Origin: UBA987 sp002292105 | GTDB lineage: Bacteria; Bacteroidota; Bacteroidia; NS11-12g; UBA9320 | DNA: 64,000 nucleotides | Direction of reading: 5' to 3' | Assembly: GCA_943846675.1 (NCBI GenBank) | Contig: OX044357.1 | Coordinates: 1,736,001 to 1,800,000 of the forward strand | Shown: piece after piece, positions 1 through 8,709 of the stretch | Numbering within the stretch: position 1 is the stretch's first letter | Layout: every line of letters begins with the position of its first letter | Position numbers and translations under genes: made by a program | The notes under the pieces: model-generated | What the model saw: the letters and a program-made list of their open reading frames with translations, nothing else | Told to the model about the DNA's origin: nothing | The model's database searches: none

Positions 1-1266
1 ATTTTTGAAACGCATTTTCATGCAGATTTTGTTAGTGGTCACGTGACCCTTGCTGAAAAAACAGGTGCTCAAATCGTATATGGACCAACGGCAAAACCTG
101 ATTTTGAGTCGGTTGTGGCTACAGACGGCCAAATCTTTCAATTAGGTGATATTCAAATTGTTGCGTTACATACTCCAGGTCACACCATGGAAAGTACGAC
201 GTATTTGTTACGTGATGAAAACGGTGAAGACCATTGTATCTTTTCTGGCGACACCCTATTCTTAGGTGATGTTGGTAGACCTGACCTAGCTCAAAAAGCG
301 GCAAGTATGACTCAAGAAGAGTTGGCCGGCATATTGTACGACAGTTTGCGCAATAAAATCATGCCTTTAAGAGACGAACTGATTGTTTATCCTGGTCATG
401 GTGCTGGATCGGCTTGTGGCAAAAACATGATGCAGGAAACTGTTGACACACTAGGCAATCAAAAGCAAATGAACTATGCGCTTCGTGCAGATATGACTAA
501 AGAAGAGTTTATCAAAGAAGTGACTGATGGCCTTGCCCCTCCTCCGGCATATTTCCCACTCAATGTGGCCATGAACAAAAAAGGATATGTATCTATCGAC
601 AAGGTCCTTACCAAAGGAAATAATCCTTTAAGCCCAGCTGAGTTCGAAGCTGCTGCCAATGAAACTGAAGCATTAATAATCGATGTTAGAAATCAGACTG
701 ATTTTGTGAATGGATTTATTCCAAGAAGCATTTTCATTGGACTTAACGGAAACTTTGCCCCATGGGTAGGCGCGATGATTAAAGATGTTAACCAACCATT
801 ACTCCTTGTTATCGACAACAATAAAATCGAGGAAGCCATTACACGATTAAGTCGTGTAGGTTTTGATAATACCATTGGGTATTTAGAAGGCGGTATAGAG
901 GCATGGAAATCATCAGGTCGTGAAATAGACACGCTAAACTCCATATCTGCAGAAACCTTTGCTAGTGAAATAAAAGAGAATGATAATTCTATTTTCGATG
1001 TTCGAAAAGATGGTGAATTTACTGCAGAACACGTTGATGGTGCAAAACATACGTCACTTGAATTTATTAATGATCATTTGGCGGAGTTTCCTAAAGAGGA
1101 TCCGTTTTATGTGCACTGTGCAGGTGGTTACAGGTCTGTCATTGCTTCCTCAATTCTTAAATCACGTGGGTTTCACAACGTCATCGATGTGGCGGGAGGA
1201 TATTCAGCGATAAAAGAAACGGACGTAAAAACAACGGATTATGTTTGTCCTACAACGCTAAAATAA
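1..1266 (+). CDS. MBL-fold hydrolase with two rhodanese domains (5' end cut)
   Basis: The reading frame is open from base 1, so the true start lies before the window; 421 residues are visible. The first residues contain the metal-binding HxHxD motif (H5, H7, D9, in the context THFHADFVSGH). Further metallo-beta-lactamase motifs follow: HTPGHT, FSGDTLFLGDVGRPD and YPGHGAGSACG. This layout matches persulfide dioxygenase-like or hydroxyacylglutathione hydrolase-like proteins of sulfur metabolism. Two rhodanese domains follow. The first keeps the IDVR and GGIEAW landmarks but lacks an active-site cysteine in its loop (LLLVIDNN). The second has a standard loop (HCAGGYRS) with the cysteine, so only the second should carry sulfur. 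The natural substrate is not known. Confidence 0.9.
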   Translation: MFETHFHADFVSGHVTLAEKTGAQIVYGPTAKPDFESVVATDGQIFQLGDIQIVALHTPGHTMESTTYLLRDENGEDHCIFSGDTLFLGDVGRPDLAQKAASMTQEELAGILYDSLRNKIMPLRDELIVYPGHGAGSACGKNMMQETVDTLGNQKQMNYALRADMTKEEFIKEVTDGLAPPPAYFPLNVAMNKKGYVSIDKVLTKGNNPLSPAEFEAAANETEALIIDVRNQTDFVNGFIPRSIFIGLNGNFAPWVGAMIKDVNQPLLLVIDNNKIEEAITRLSRVGFDNTIGYLEGGIEAWKSSGREIDTLNSISAETFASEIKENDNSIFDVRKDGEFTAEHVDGAKHTSLEFINDHLAEFPKEDPFYVHCAGGYRSVIASSILKSRGFHNVIDVAGGYSAIKETDVKTTDYVCPTTLK

Positions 1267-1282
1267 AAACGAATAATTATAG

Positions 1283-1313
1283 AAAAGGGCTATGTTTTCA
1301 TAGCCCTTTTTTT
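1283..1313 (+). terminator. Rho-independent terminator
   Basis: A perfect 12-bp stem (AAAAGGGCTATG with CATAGCCCTTTT) and a 4-nt loop are followed by a T run. It sits 17 bp after the stop of the MBL/rhodanese gene. Confidence 0.85.
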
Positions 1314-1343
1314 GTGCTTTTTTCTTAACTTCCGAACGCACAC

Positions 1344-2840
1344 ATGAAAATATTAAATCCCCCTCAACTCAAGAAGGTAGATGCCTACACCATTCAAACC
1401 GAACCCATTTCTTCAATTGATTTGATGGAACGGGCAGGAGAATCATGTTGTTCATGGATTAAAAATGAATTCACAACAAATGACCAAATTGCGGTGATTT
1501 GTGGCACTGGTAACAATGGTGGAGATGGATTGGTAATTGCACGTTTACTTCTTAATTTAGGATACTCTGTAGACACCTTTGTTGTCGACACAGGAAATTC
1601 AAAATCCCCTGAATTCATTGAAAACGTTGAAAGAGTGGAGCGTGTACAACACCTATCTTCAGTGGAGTCTAACTTTAGTTTTAACGTTTATACACTCTTA
1701 ATAGACTGCTTGTTTGGTGTAGGACTTAACAGAAAAACGGACGGTTTTGCCGCGGAAGTGATAAACAAAATGAATTCAAGTAAGGCTTCAATTGTTTCTA
1801 TCGACATGCCTTCTGGATTGTTTGCCGAGGACAACAGCAGTAATACTGGATCAATTGTTAAAGCCAATATGTGCTTGTCATTACAATTACCAAAACTGTC
1901 CTTACTCCTACCTGAAAACCAGGCGTACGTCCTTGATTTTCGTTTGATCTCAATCGGACTAGATCAATCATTTATTGACCAACAACCTTCAGACCATATG
2001 TACATTGATCAGGAATTTGCCAGGACATTGTACCTTCCTCGGCCTAAATACGGCCATAAAGGTGACTTTGGCCATGCGTTGTTAGCTGTAGGTTCTTTGG
2101 GTAAAATAGGTGCTGCAGTTCTTGCAGTACAGGCTTGTGCAAGAGCTGGTGCAGGTTTGGTAACGGCTTACATCCCTAAGAAAGGCGAACAAATCTTGCA
2201 AACTTCTATTCCTGAAGCAATGGTGCTGACAAGTGCTGAAGCAAACATACTAACAGACAGGGTGCATGTAGAAGGCAGAACGGTTGGAGTTGGGCCAGGA
2301 ATTGGCCAGCATCCAGATACAGAAAGATTCCTTCAAAATCTACTTAAAGACACGTCAACGCCTATGGTGATTGACGCAGATGCCATAAACATATTGGCAA
2401 ATAACAAAGTCTGGATACGGTATATTCCAGATGGTAGCATACTTACGCCTCATCCCAAAGAACTAGAACGGCTTATAGGCCCTTGGAAAAATGACATGGA
2501 CAAGTTTGCACGTGTTAAGTTGTTTTGTAAGAATAATGACGTTTTGGTTGTGATTAAAGGAGCCCACACAGCAGTAGTCGATTCCGTCAATACAATTTTT
2601 TTTAATTCAACAGGAAACCCAGGAATGGCAACAGGCGGTTCTGGAGATGTACTGACAGGAATCATTACAGGATTACTTTCTCAGGGATATTCAAGCAATC
2701 ATGCAGCCATTTTAGGCGTTTACCTGCACGGATTAGCTGGAGACTTAGCTAGTGCAGAGATGGGGCAAGATGCACTTTTAGCCTCCGATATTATTCGTCA
2801 TGTGGGCAACGCTTTTAAACGGGTATCAAACAATGGGTAA
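1344..2840 (+). CDS. nnr: Bifunctional NAD(P)H-hydrate epimerase/dehydratase
   Basis: This 498-residue protein repairs damaged NAD(P)H hydrates in the cytoplasm. The N-terminal YjeF_N/NnrE epimerase domain (about residues 1-210) has the glycine-rich GTGNNGGDGLV loop and SIDMPSG. The C-terminal NnrD ADP-dependent dehydratase domain (about 225-498), which has a ribokinase-like fold, shows KYGHKGDFGHAL, TPHPKELERL, IKGAHT and NPGMATGGSGDVLTG. The two-domain fusion and length are normal for bacteria. It has its own start after a terminator. Its stop overlaps the start of the next gene, so the two are probably co-translated. Confidence 0.95.
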   Translation: MKILNPPQLKKVDAYTIQTEPISSIDLMERAGESCCSWIKNEFTTNDQIAVICGTGNNGGDGLVIARLLLNLGYSVDTFVVDTGNSKSPEFIENVERVERVQHLSSVESNFSFNVYTLLIDCLFGVGLNRKTDGFAAEVINKMNSSKASIVSIDMPSGLFAEDNSSNTGSIVKANMCLSLQLPKLSLLLPENQAYVLDFRLISIGLDQSFIDQQPSDHMYIDQEFARTLYLPRPKYGHKGDFGHALLAVGSLGKIGAAVLAVQACARAGAGLVTAYIPKKGEQILQTSIPEAMVLTSAEANILTDRVHVEGRTVGVGPGIGQHPDTERFLQNLLKDTSTPMVIDADAINILANNKVWIRYIPDGSILTPHPKELERLIGPWKNDMDKFARVKLFCKNNDVLVVIKGAHTAVVDSVNTIFFNSTGNPGMATGGSGDVLTGIITGLLSQGYSSNHAAILGVYLHGLAGDLASAEMGQDALLASDIIRHVGNAFKRVSNNG

Positions 2841-3408
2841 AAACGAAGATTACATCAAAGACTATTTGAACAGTATTGTGCGTCAGTTTCATTACTACAA
2901 ACAGTTAGGCGATAGAACGATGGCGCAATTATCTGATGATCAACTGTTTGAAGAGCTGAATACAGACAGTAACTCGGTTGCCATTATTGCGAAACACATT
3001 GCCGGAAACCAATTATCGCGGTGGACCGATTTCTGGACCACTGATGGTGAAAAAGAATGGCGAAACCGAGATTCCGAATTCGAACTCGAGGCTATTTCAA
3101 CCAGAAAAGAACTACTTACCAAATGGGAACAAGGGTGGCAGTGTTTATTCGATGCAGTTGACACCATAAATTCCAAGAATTTTGACCAATTGGTTTACAT
3201 ACGAAATATGGGGCACACCATACCTGATGCGGTTAACAGACAACTGTGTCATTACAGTTATCACGTGGGTCAAATGGTTTTTATCGGGAAAGTATTAACA
3301 GGTAAGAAATGGGAATCTTTGTCGATACCCAAAGGACAATCCAAGACATACAATCAAGAAAAATTCTCCAAAGCGAAAAGCAAGAAGCACTTTACAGAAG
3401 ATTTGTAG
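2833..3408 (+). CDS. DUF1572 (DinB-like) protein
   Basis: This 191-residue protein belongs to the DUF1572 group of the DinB/YfiT-like four-helix-bundle superfamily. The family's candidate metal-binding histidines are visible in AKHIAGNQLSRWTDF and in HYSYHVGQMVFIGK. I chose the ATG at 2833 because it overlaps the stop of nnr in an 8-nt ATGGGTAA arrangement and begins the family-like sequence; an in-frame start at 2800 would add 11 unrelated residues. The function is unknown. Thiol-transferase or metal-dependent activities are suggested for relatives. Confidence 0.85.
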   Translation: MGKNEDYIKDYLNSIVRQFHYYKQLGDRTMAQLSDDQLFEELNTDSNSVAIIAKHIAGNQLSRWTDFWTTDGEKEWRNRDSEFELEAISTRKELLTKWEQGWQCLFDAVDTINSKNFDQLVYIRNMGHTIPDAVNRQLCHYSYHVGQMVFIGKVLTGKKWESLSIPKGQSKTYNQEKFSKAKSKKHFTEDL

Positions 3409-3427
3409 AATTGCGTATGGCGCGCGA

Positions 3428-5011
3428 TTACACCTTAAACTCCGACGTTTCGTGGAAGGTAACGTCTGGGTTGTTTGATCGTGCCATTTGAAGTACGTAA
3501 GGAGAACTGGCTAAGTACACTCGATTTCCATCCTTATCAACCACAATTTCTTTCGGTCGATACTGACAAAACGCGTCAATCTTGTCGGCGTCTCCGGTCA
3601 TCCAACACGCTTTATGAAATTGTAGAGCCTCAAATCTACATTTAGCAGAGTATTCGTGTTCTAATCTGTATTGAATCACCTCAAATTGAAGTTCGCCAAC
3701 GACGCCAATGTACTTTCTGTTACCTGGGTTTTGTCGGAACAACTGCGCTACACCTTCATCTGTTAGCTGATCAATACCTTTTTCCAACTGTTTACTCTTC
3801 ATTGGATCCAGATTGATAACCTCCTTAAATATCTCTGGTGAGAAGCTAGGGATGCCCTTATAAGTGATCTTCTCCCCTTCTGTCATGGTATCACCAATCT
3901 TGAAGCTTCCTGTATCGTATAAACCAATTACGTCTCCAGGGAAAGCGGATTCGATTACATTTTTACTCTGCGCTAAGAAGTTATACGGATTACTAAAGCG
4001 CATATTCTTATCCAATCGAACCTGATGGTAAAATTTGTTTCGTTGGAATTCTCCAGAACAAACCCGTAGAAAAGCAATTCTATCGCGGTGCTTAGGGTCT
4101 AAATTGGCATGAATCTTAAATATGAACCCACTGAATTTTGGTTCAGTTGGATCAACTTTACGCACGTCGGTCTCGCGTGGTAAAGGCGATGGTGCAATTT
4201 GAATAAACGTATCTAAGAGTTCCTGAACGCCAAAATTGTTAACGGCAGAACCGAAGAAGACGGGAGCCAATAAACCTTCCTTATATAACGATTGATCAAA
4301 AGGTTCATAAACACCTTCAATCAATTCGACGTCTTCTCTTAACTGGGCAGCGTTCTTCTCTCCTAACAATTCATCTAACCTAGAATCAGATAAATCTTCA
4401 ATCCGTGTATAGTCAGTCGCTTTTTTGGTTTTACTGGCTTCAAAAACGTTTAATGACTTATCGTGCAACAAGTAAACACCTTTAAAATCTCGCCCCATGT
4501 TGATTGGCCAACTGAGCGGTCTTACAGAAATACTTAATTCTTCCTCTAGTTCATCCAATAAATCAAATGGATCTCGTCCGTCGCGATCGAGCTTATTAAT
4601 AAACACGATTACTGGCGTGTTGCGCATCCGACAAACCTCCATTAACCTTCGTGTTTGTGCCTCAACACCTTTTACACAATCAATTACCAAGATTACGCTG
4701 TCTACAGCTGTAAGCGTTCTGAACGTATCCTCAGCAAAATCACGGTGACCAGGTGTATCAAGGATGTTGATGAGTTTGTCTTTATAATCAAAAGCCATCA
4801 CCGAAGTAGCCACAGATATACCCCTTTGCTTTTCAATTTCCATGAAATCAGAAGTAGCTGTCTTCGTGATTTTATTGTTTTTTACCGCACCAGCGACATT
4901 AATCGCTCCACCAAACAATAGAAGTTTCTCCGTAAGCGTAGTTTTACCTGCATCTGGGTGACTGATAATCCCAAATGTCTTACGCTTTTGAATTTCTTTT
5001 TCTAAACTCAT
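3428..5011 (-). CDS. prfC: Peptide chain release factor 3
   Basis: RF3 is a translational GTPase that recycles RF1 and RF2 from the ribosome after termination. This protein has 527 residues, the normal length. The GTPase motifs are in order: G1 SHPDAGKTT (residues 17-25), the RGISVATS region (63-70), G3 DTPGH (85-89) and G4 NKLD (139-142). RF3-specific domains II and III follow, including GVVGELQFEVIQYRL near the C-terminus. The start is an ATG with the typical MSLEKEIQKRKTFGIISHPD opening. It stands alone on the minus strand. Confidence 0.97.
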   Translation of the reverse strand: MSLEKEIQKRKTFGIISHPDAGKTTLTEKLLLFGGAINVAGAVKNNKITKTATSDFMEIEKQRGISVATSVMAFDYKDKLINILDTPGHRDFAEDTFRTLTAVDSVILVIDCVKGVEAQTRRLMEVCRMRNTPVIVFINKLDRDGRDPFDLLDELEEELSISVRPLSWPINMGRDFKGVYLLHDKSLNVFEASKTKKATDYTRIEDLSDSRLDELLGEKNAAQLREDVELIEGVYEPFDQSLYKEGLLAPVFFGSAVNNFGVQELLDTFIQIAPSPLPRETDVRKVDPTEPKFSGFIFKIHANLDPKHRDRIAFLRVCSGEFQRNKFYHQVRLDKNMRFSNPYNFLAQSKNVIESAFPGDVIGLYDTGSFKIGDTMTEGEKITYKGIPSFSPEIFKEVINLDPMKSKQLEKGIDQLTDEGVAQLFRQNPGNRKYIGVVGELQFEVIQYRLEHEYSAKCRFEALQFHKACWMTGDADKIDAFCQYRPKEIVVDKDGNRVYLASSPYVLQMARSNNPDVTFHETSEFKV

Positions 5012-5022
5012 AAAATCAGGTG

Positions 5023-5030
5023 CAAGGATA
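5023..5030 (-). promoter_or_regulatory. Possible -7 element before prfC
   Basis: On the minus strand this reads TATCCTTGCACC, one base away from the Bacteroidota -7 consensus TAnnTTTG, 11 nt before the prfC start. The trailing GCACC is shared with better matches elsewhere in the window. Confidence 0.35.
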
Positions 5031-5040
5031 GGAAATTAGG

Positions 5041-5322
5041 ATAATTAATAATTGATAATTGACAATTAAAAATGCTGTCGTTGCATGTTTTGAATGGCTT
5101 TCTTTTGCGGTTTCTGTTTCTAACCCTAAGTTCAACCCCTCTGGGATTTAGGTTTTCAGTGCATCATTCGTCATATGAGATTTGACCACTCTGTGGTCGA
5201 CTATTACAAATTAGCATCGAATATCATTACAATTGAGAATCATTGATACTTGTTACTCAATACTCATTACTTTTTAATGGTTTATCGATAATTGCTATTT
5301 GCTAACTGCTAATCGCTAATTA
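5041..5322. repeat. Three degenerate 7-bp repeat arrays in the prfC/cyclophilin gap
   Basis: The 362-bp gap between prfC and the cyclophilin gene has no credible gene. It holds three arrays with a strict 7-bp period. The first, 5041-5068, reads ATAATTA ATAATTG, then ATAATTG ACAATTA. The second, 5246-5273, has units ATACTTG, TTACTCA, ATACTCA and TTACTTT. The third, 5288-5322, has five units: ATAATTG, CTATTTG, CTAACTG, CTAATCG and CTAATTA. The sequence between the arrays (5069-5245) shows nothing recognisable. Confidence 0.8.
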
Positions 5323-5350
5323 AACATTCCACATTTACCATTCTTCTTCC

Positions 5351-5358
5351 TATTTTTG
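5351..5358 (+). promoter_or_regulatory. -7 element before the cyclophilin gene
   Basis: TATTTTTG matches TAnnTTTG exactly and lies 15 nt before the chosen ATG. No clear -33 TTG is seen at the usual spacing. Confidence 0.5.
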
Positions 5359-5373
5359 CCGAAATTTTCTGAG

Positions 5374-5979
5374 ATGAAAAAACTATTCGTAGCACTGCTT
5401 TTATTTTCTGCAATTTCTTGCGGTAACCCTTATAAAAAAATAATTAAAACATTGGATTTACAAGACGGACTTTATGCTGAAATGATTACCTCAAAAGGTA
5501 ACGTTTACATTAAATTAGAACCAACCTTAGCACCTATCACCACAGCAAATTTTGTTGGTTTAGCTGAGGGTACAATCGAAAACAATTTTAGAAAAATTGG
5601 AGAGCCATATTTTGATGGTTTAACGTTTCACCGCGTGGTTCCAAACTTCGTTATTCAAGGAGGTGACCCAATGGGAAATGGTATTGGAGGCCCTGGATAT
5701 CGTTTTAAAACTGAAGTTCATGCAGACTTGCCTCACGATAAGGCGGGAACTGTTGCTATGGCAAACTCAGGACCAGATACCAACGGAAGTCAGTTTTACA
5801 TTACCCATACGGCTACGCCACATTTAGATGGTGGTTACAACGTATTCGGTTATGTTATTTCTGGAATGGAAGTGGTAAACGAAATCAAACAAGGTGATAC
5901 CATTACCAAAGTCAACATTATTCGAGTTGGAAAAGACGCCAAAGACTTTGATGCTGTTGCCAACTTCAAAAAACTATAA
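5374..5979 (+). CDS. Lipoprotein peptidyl-prolyl cis-trans isomerase (cyclophilin)
   Basis: A 201-residue cyclophilin-type prolyl isomerase that should assist folding of exported proteins in the envelope. The ATG at 5374 gives a clean lipoprotein signal (MKKLFVALLLFSAISC, lipid-anchored Cys16); a TTG 18 bp upstream would spoil it. Cyclophilin motifs include FDGLTFHRVVPNFVIQGGDP, GTVAMANSGPDTNGSQFYIT (with the catalytic-site phenylalanine) and HLDGGYNVFGYV. The catalytic arginine is in FHRV. The next gene starts 1 nt after the stop, so they are probably co-transcribed. Confidence 0.93.
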   Translation: MKKLFVALLLFSAISCGNPYKKIIKTLDLQDGLYAEMITSKGNVYIKLEPTLAPITTANFVGLAEGTIENNFRKIGEPYFDGLTFHRVVPNFVIQGGDPMGNGIGGPGYRFKTEVHADLPHDKAGTVAMANSGPDTNGSQFYITHTATPHLDGGYNVFGYVISGMEVVNEIKQGDTITKVNIIRVGKDAKDFDAVANFKKL

Positions 5980-5980
5980 C

Positions 5981-6826
5981 GTGCACACTTTTTCTGAAGA
6001 ACGTGTTATTGAAGGCGCTAAGTCTCTTCCAATAACCTTCGACATTACCTTTAACCCAGATAATCGAAAAATGCCGGTAGTGGTGTTTTGTCACGGATAT
6101 AAAGGCTTTAAGGATTGGGGACCTTGGCATTTGGTGGCTAAAACCATGGCCGATGCTGGTTTTTTCTGTGTTAAAATGAATTTCTCTCATAACGGAGTTG
6201 CGCACACAGACTTAACTGATATTACTGACCCAGAAGCTTTCGGACAGAATAACTTTAGCCTAGAATTAGACGACCTTGGCTTGTTGATTGACTGGTTAAC
6301 TAGCGACAATGAGGAGTATCGTCATTACATGGATACCGATGATTTAAGTTTGATAGGTCACAGTCGTGGCGCAATAACTGTTTTACTTAAAACATTAGAA
6401 GACGAACGTGTACGACGCGTGGCGACATGGGCTGGTGCTTTTAATATTAAAAAGTTTGTAGAACTGGAAGATGACGTCACTTGGCGAGAAAAAGGCTTTG
6501 TTGATGTAATCAACGGGCGTACCAAACAAAGCTACCCAGTTGGTTATCAATTTAAACAAGACTATATCGACAACAATGAGCGCTTGAACTTGCAAGCTCA
6601 AATTAAGAACCTAGATCAGCCTCTATTACTTGTTCATGGCGATAACGATGACGTTGCCCCGATCACAAATAGCGAGAAAATCAATATGGCTATTAAGCAT
6701 GCATTGTTTTTAAAGCTAGAAGGCAATCACACGTTTGGTGCGAGTCATCCTTGGGAATCAGATCGATTGCCAGAGGATTTAGAAGACGTGGTTAACGAAA
6801 CGATTGAGTTTTTAGGGTTAGAATAG
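5981..6826 (+). CDS. Alpha/beta hydrolase
   Basis: A 281-residue serine hydrolase of the alpha/beta fold. The chosen start is GTG at 5981, 1 nt after the cyclophilin stop; starts further upstream lie inside the cyclophilin gene. An oxyanion-type HGY (39-41) is followed by the nucleophile elbow GHSRG (126-130, Ser128), an acid residue in VHGDNDDVAP and a histidine in EGNHTFG, so the triad appears complete. There is no signal peptide, so it is cytoplasmic. It resembles acylaminoacyl peptidase or dienelactone hydrolase-like enzymes; the substrate cannot be inferred. A bidirectional terminator follows. Confidence 0.88.
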   Translation: MHTFSEERVIEGAKSLPITFDITFNPDNRKMPVVVFCHGYKGFKDWGPWHLVAKTMADAGFFCVKMNFSHNGVAHTDLTDITDPEAFGQNNFSLELDDLGLLIDWLTSDNEEYRHYMDTDDLSLIGHSRGAITVLLKTLEDERVRRVATWAGAFNIKKFVELEDDVTWREKGFVDVINGRTKQSYPVGYQFKQDYIDNNERLNLQAQIKNLDQPLLLVHGDNDDVAPITNSEKINMAIKHALFLKLEGNHTFGASHPWESDRLPEDLEDVVNETIEFLGLE

Positions 6827-6846
6827 CCTGCAAAACGATTACTCAT

Positions 6847-6881
6847 AAAAAAAGCGAGTTCATTACTGAGCTCGCTTTTTT
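6847..6881. terminator. Bidirectional terminator
   Basis: A 9-bp stem (GCGAGTTCA with TGAGCTCGC, one G-U pair) and a TTAC loop are flanked by an A run on the left and a T run on the right. It can serve both convergent genes. Confidence 0.85.
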
Positions 6882-6896
6882 CGTAAGAAAGAATAT

Positions 6897-7529
6897 TTAT
6901 ATTTTAATGGATAATCCTCCATTAATCAGTGGACCACCAATACCAAAAGCAAAATTGGCACCAATATTATCTGTAAAGAATATCCTTGTACCTAAGGCTA
7001 ATTTACTTGAAATTTTACCTGTTGGGAATTCCAAATCGTCTATATCATTGTTGTTCGTCGAAGACCAGATATAGTTTACATCTTTCATTCCTACACCTAA
7101 GGCTAAGTACAAATCGACTGTTTCATTATCCAAGAAATGGAAATTGAATGTAGGTAAAACACGCAGTTTATTATGCTCTCCTGTTATCGTATATGCCGTG
7201 TCGTTTTGTGAATAATCATATACACGTTTTCCACTCGCATAACTTACTTCCAATCCTATTCCAAACTTATCTGTCACCATGTATTCAGCTCTTAGACCGA
7301 TAGGTAGAATCCCAGTCAGGGTTTCGGTACCCTCGTTCAGTGAAGCAGCTCCACCAACAAACACCTTTGATACATTTGGCCCTCCGGCAAACACATCGAT
7401 AATTGTTGTACCTAAGGAATACGTTTGTGCGTGCGAAAGTGATGAGCATGCAAATAAGGCAAGCGTAAGCAAACCTGTAAATAGACTGTTTTTAGTTTTA
7501 TAATTATTTTTTTGGTAAATATAAGTCAT
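6897..7529 (-). CDS. Outer-membrane beta-barrel protein
   Basis: A 210-residue exported protein. After a polar N-terminus a signal peptide is visible (SLFTGLLTLALFACSSLSHAQ), with cleavage probably after SHA. The rest has alternating hydrophobic strands and glycine/aromatic patterns (GIGLEVSYASG, VDLYLALGVGM, SKLALGTRIFFTDNIGANFAFG) and ends in a strand-like LSIKI, as in small OmpW/OmpX-type barrels. The exact role is unknown. It lies downstream of, and on the same strand as, the HTH regulator at 7581-8579, 51 bp away. Confidence 0.75.
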   Translation of the reverse strand: MTYIYQKNNYKTKNSLFTGLLTLALFACSSLSHAQTYSLGTTIIDVFAGGPNVSKVFVGGAASLNEGTETLTGILPIGLRAEYMVTDKFGIGLEVSYASGKRVYDYSQNDTAYTITGEHNKLRVLPTFNFHFLDNETVDLYLALGVGMKDVNYIWSSTNNNDIDDLEFPTGKISSKLALGTRIFFTDNIGANFAFGIGGPLINGGLSIKI

Positions 7530-7580
7530 AAAGTATGCTAAAAAATCCCTAACTATTGGAAGTCAACCGATTGTGTACAA

Positions 7581-8579
7581 CTACACCTGCGCCCTTCTGT
7601 TTAAAAACTTCAAGCAAAACTCATGTGAGGTATCCAGCAAAGACTTTTGATGGTCTATGAATTGATTCCTTTGTTTCTCTGCTTGACCGGATATTTGAAT
7701 GCTTCGTGTTTTTAAGTTGGTAATCCAACTGGCCACCTCTTGGTTAAAAATCTCATCTCCTATCGATAGGTTATTGAAATTATTAAAATTTAAGAAGCAG
7801 TTGTTGACGTCGTTCACTGTGGTGTACACACAATTATTTTCAAGCTGAATTTCGCAATCAAATAAGGTGAACGAATTTCCAAACTTGTTTTGCCCCAATG
7901 TTGCTGCCAAATCTAATTCGTCTATAAGCGCTTCCAATTCTTTGTAGAGTTCTTCAATAATGCTTTGAGAAACTATAAATCCAGACTCAACGGCGTATTG
8001 TATTTGGAAAAACATCTTTTGTAGACTTTCCTTGGTCCAAATTTCCGTCAGATCGATGGAATAATACTGTTGTGTTAACTGCTCGACAATGAGCCGGTAC
8101 TCTTTGGGAATGAAATACGCGTCGTCAAACTTTTGTGCAAAATGAGAAGTGTAATTCAGAATTACTTTTTTCCAGTAATACACCGAAAAGTCTTTGAGTT
8201 TATTTGTGCCTAGAAGCCTAAAAAGAGGCACGGATTCGGCAACATAGTGCAGCGCACCACCCTCCTTCGCTAAATACGTAAACAGTTTTGTTACGGCTTT
8301 TACATTTTCACTTAATTGAGGCTCTTCCTTATACAATGGACGAAAACGGTACGTCCCAAACGTGTTGAAATGCGAACTCATTAACAGATCTAGGGAGATT
8401 TTGTATTCTTTAGAAATACAAACGGCCTCATCTAACGTAAAGCTTGCCTCGCCTCGCAGTCTTCTATATACACTGTCTTTACTCAGGCCCAATAAATCAC
8501 ATAAATCTTTGGCAATACTGGTGTTCGATTCATGTTTTCGGTATAAGTGGTCTTTAAGCGCAATTGAAAAAGCTTTCAT
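7581..8579 (-). CDS. HTH regulator with long C-terminal domain (copy 1)
   Basis: A 332-residue protein. Residues about 20-67 form a helix-turn-helix of the BetR/Xre type (SIAKDLCDLLGLSKDSVYRR). The remaining 260 residues form a domain I cannot name. The protein at 25089-26081 is a clear paralogue: both share the frame DL-x-LxG-x-YRRxRG-x-T-x-DE in the HTH, FRxxG and W-x-LN in the middle, and TEIWT and QIQYxxESG later. No transmembrane segment or phosphorylation domain is visible. It lies between two envelope-protein genes, one of them divergent, which suggests it controls one or both. That role is inference from context. Confidence 0.8.
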   Translation of the reverse strand: MKAFSIALKDHLYRKHESNTSIAKDLCDLLGLSKDSVYRRLRGEASFTLDEAVCISKEYKISLDLLMSSHFNTFGTYRFRPLYKEEPQLSENVKAVTKLFTYLAKEGGALHYVAESVPLFRLLGTNKLKDFSVYYWKKVILNYTSHFAQKFDDAYFIPKEYRLIVEQLTQQYYSIDLTEIWTKESLQKMFFQIQYAVESGFIVSQSIIEELYKELEALIDELDLAATLGQNKFGNSFTLFDCEIQLENNCVYTTVNDVNNCFLNFNNFNNLSIGDEIFNQEVASWITNLKTRSIQISGQAEKQRNQFIDHQKSLLDTSHEFCLKFLNRRAQV

Positions 8580-8709
8580 CAGTTTGTCCGTTTAGATACT
8601 TCCAAAGATAACAAATTATCATATTCCGTAAAATTAGTACACCATTTCGCAATTATCGTTTTGACGTCGACTTCAACTCGTCGTGCTTTGTAGTACAAAA
8701 TCTAAGACT

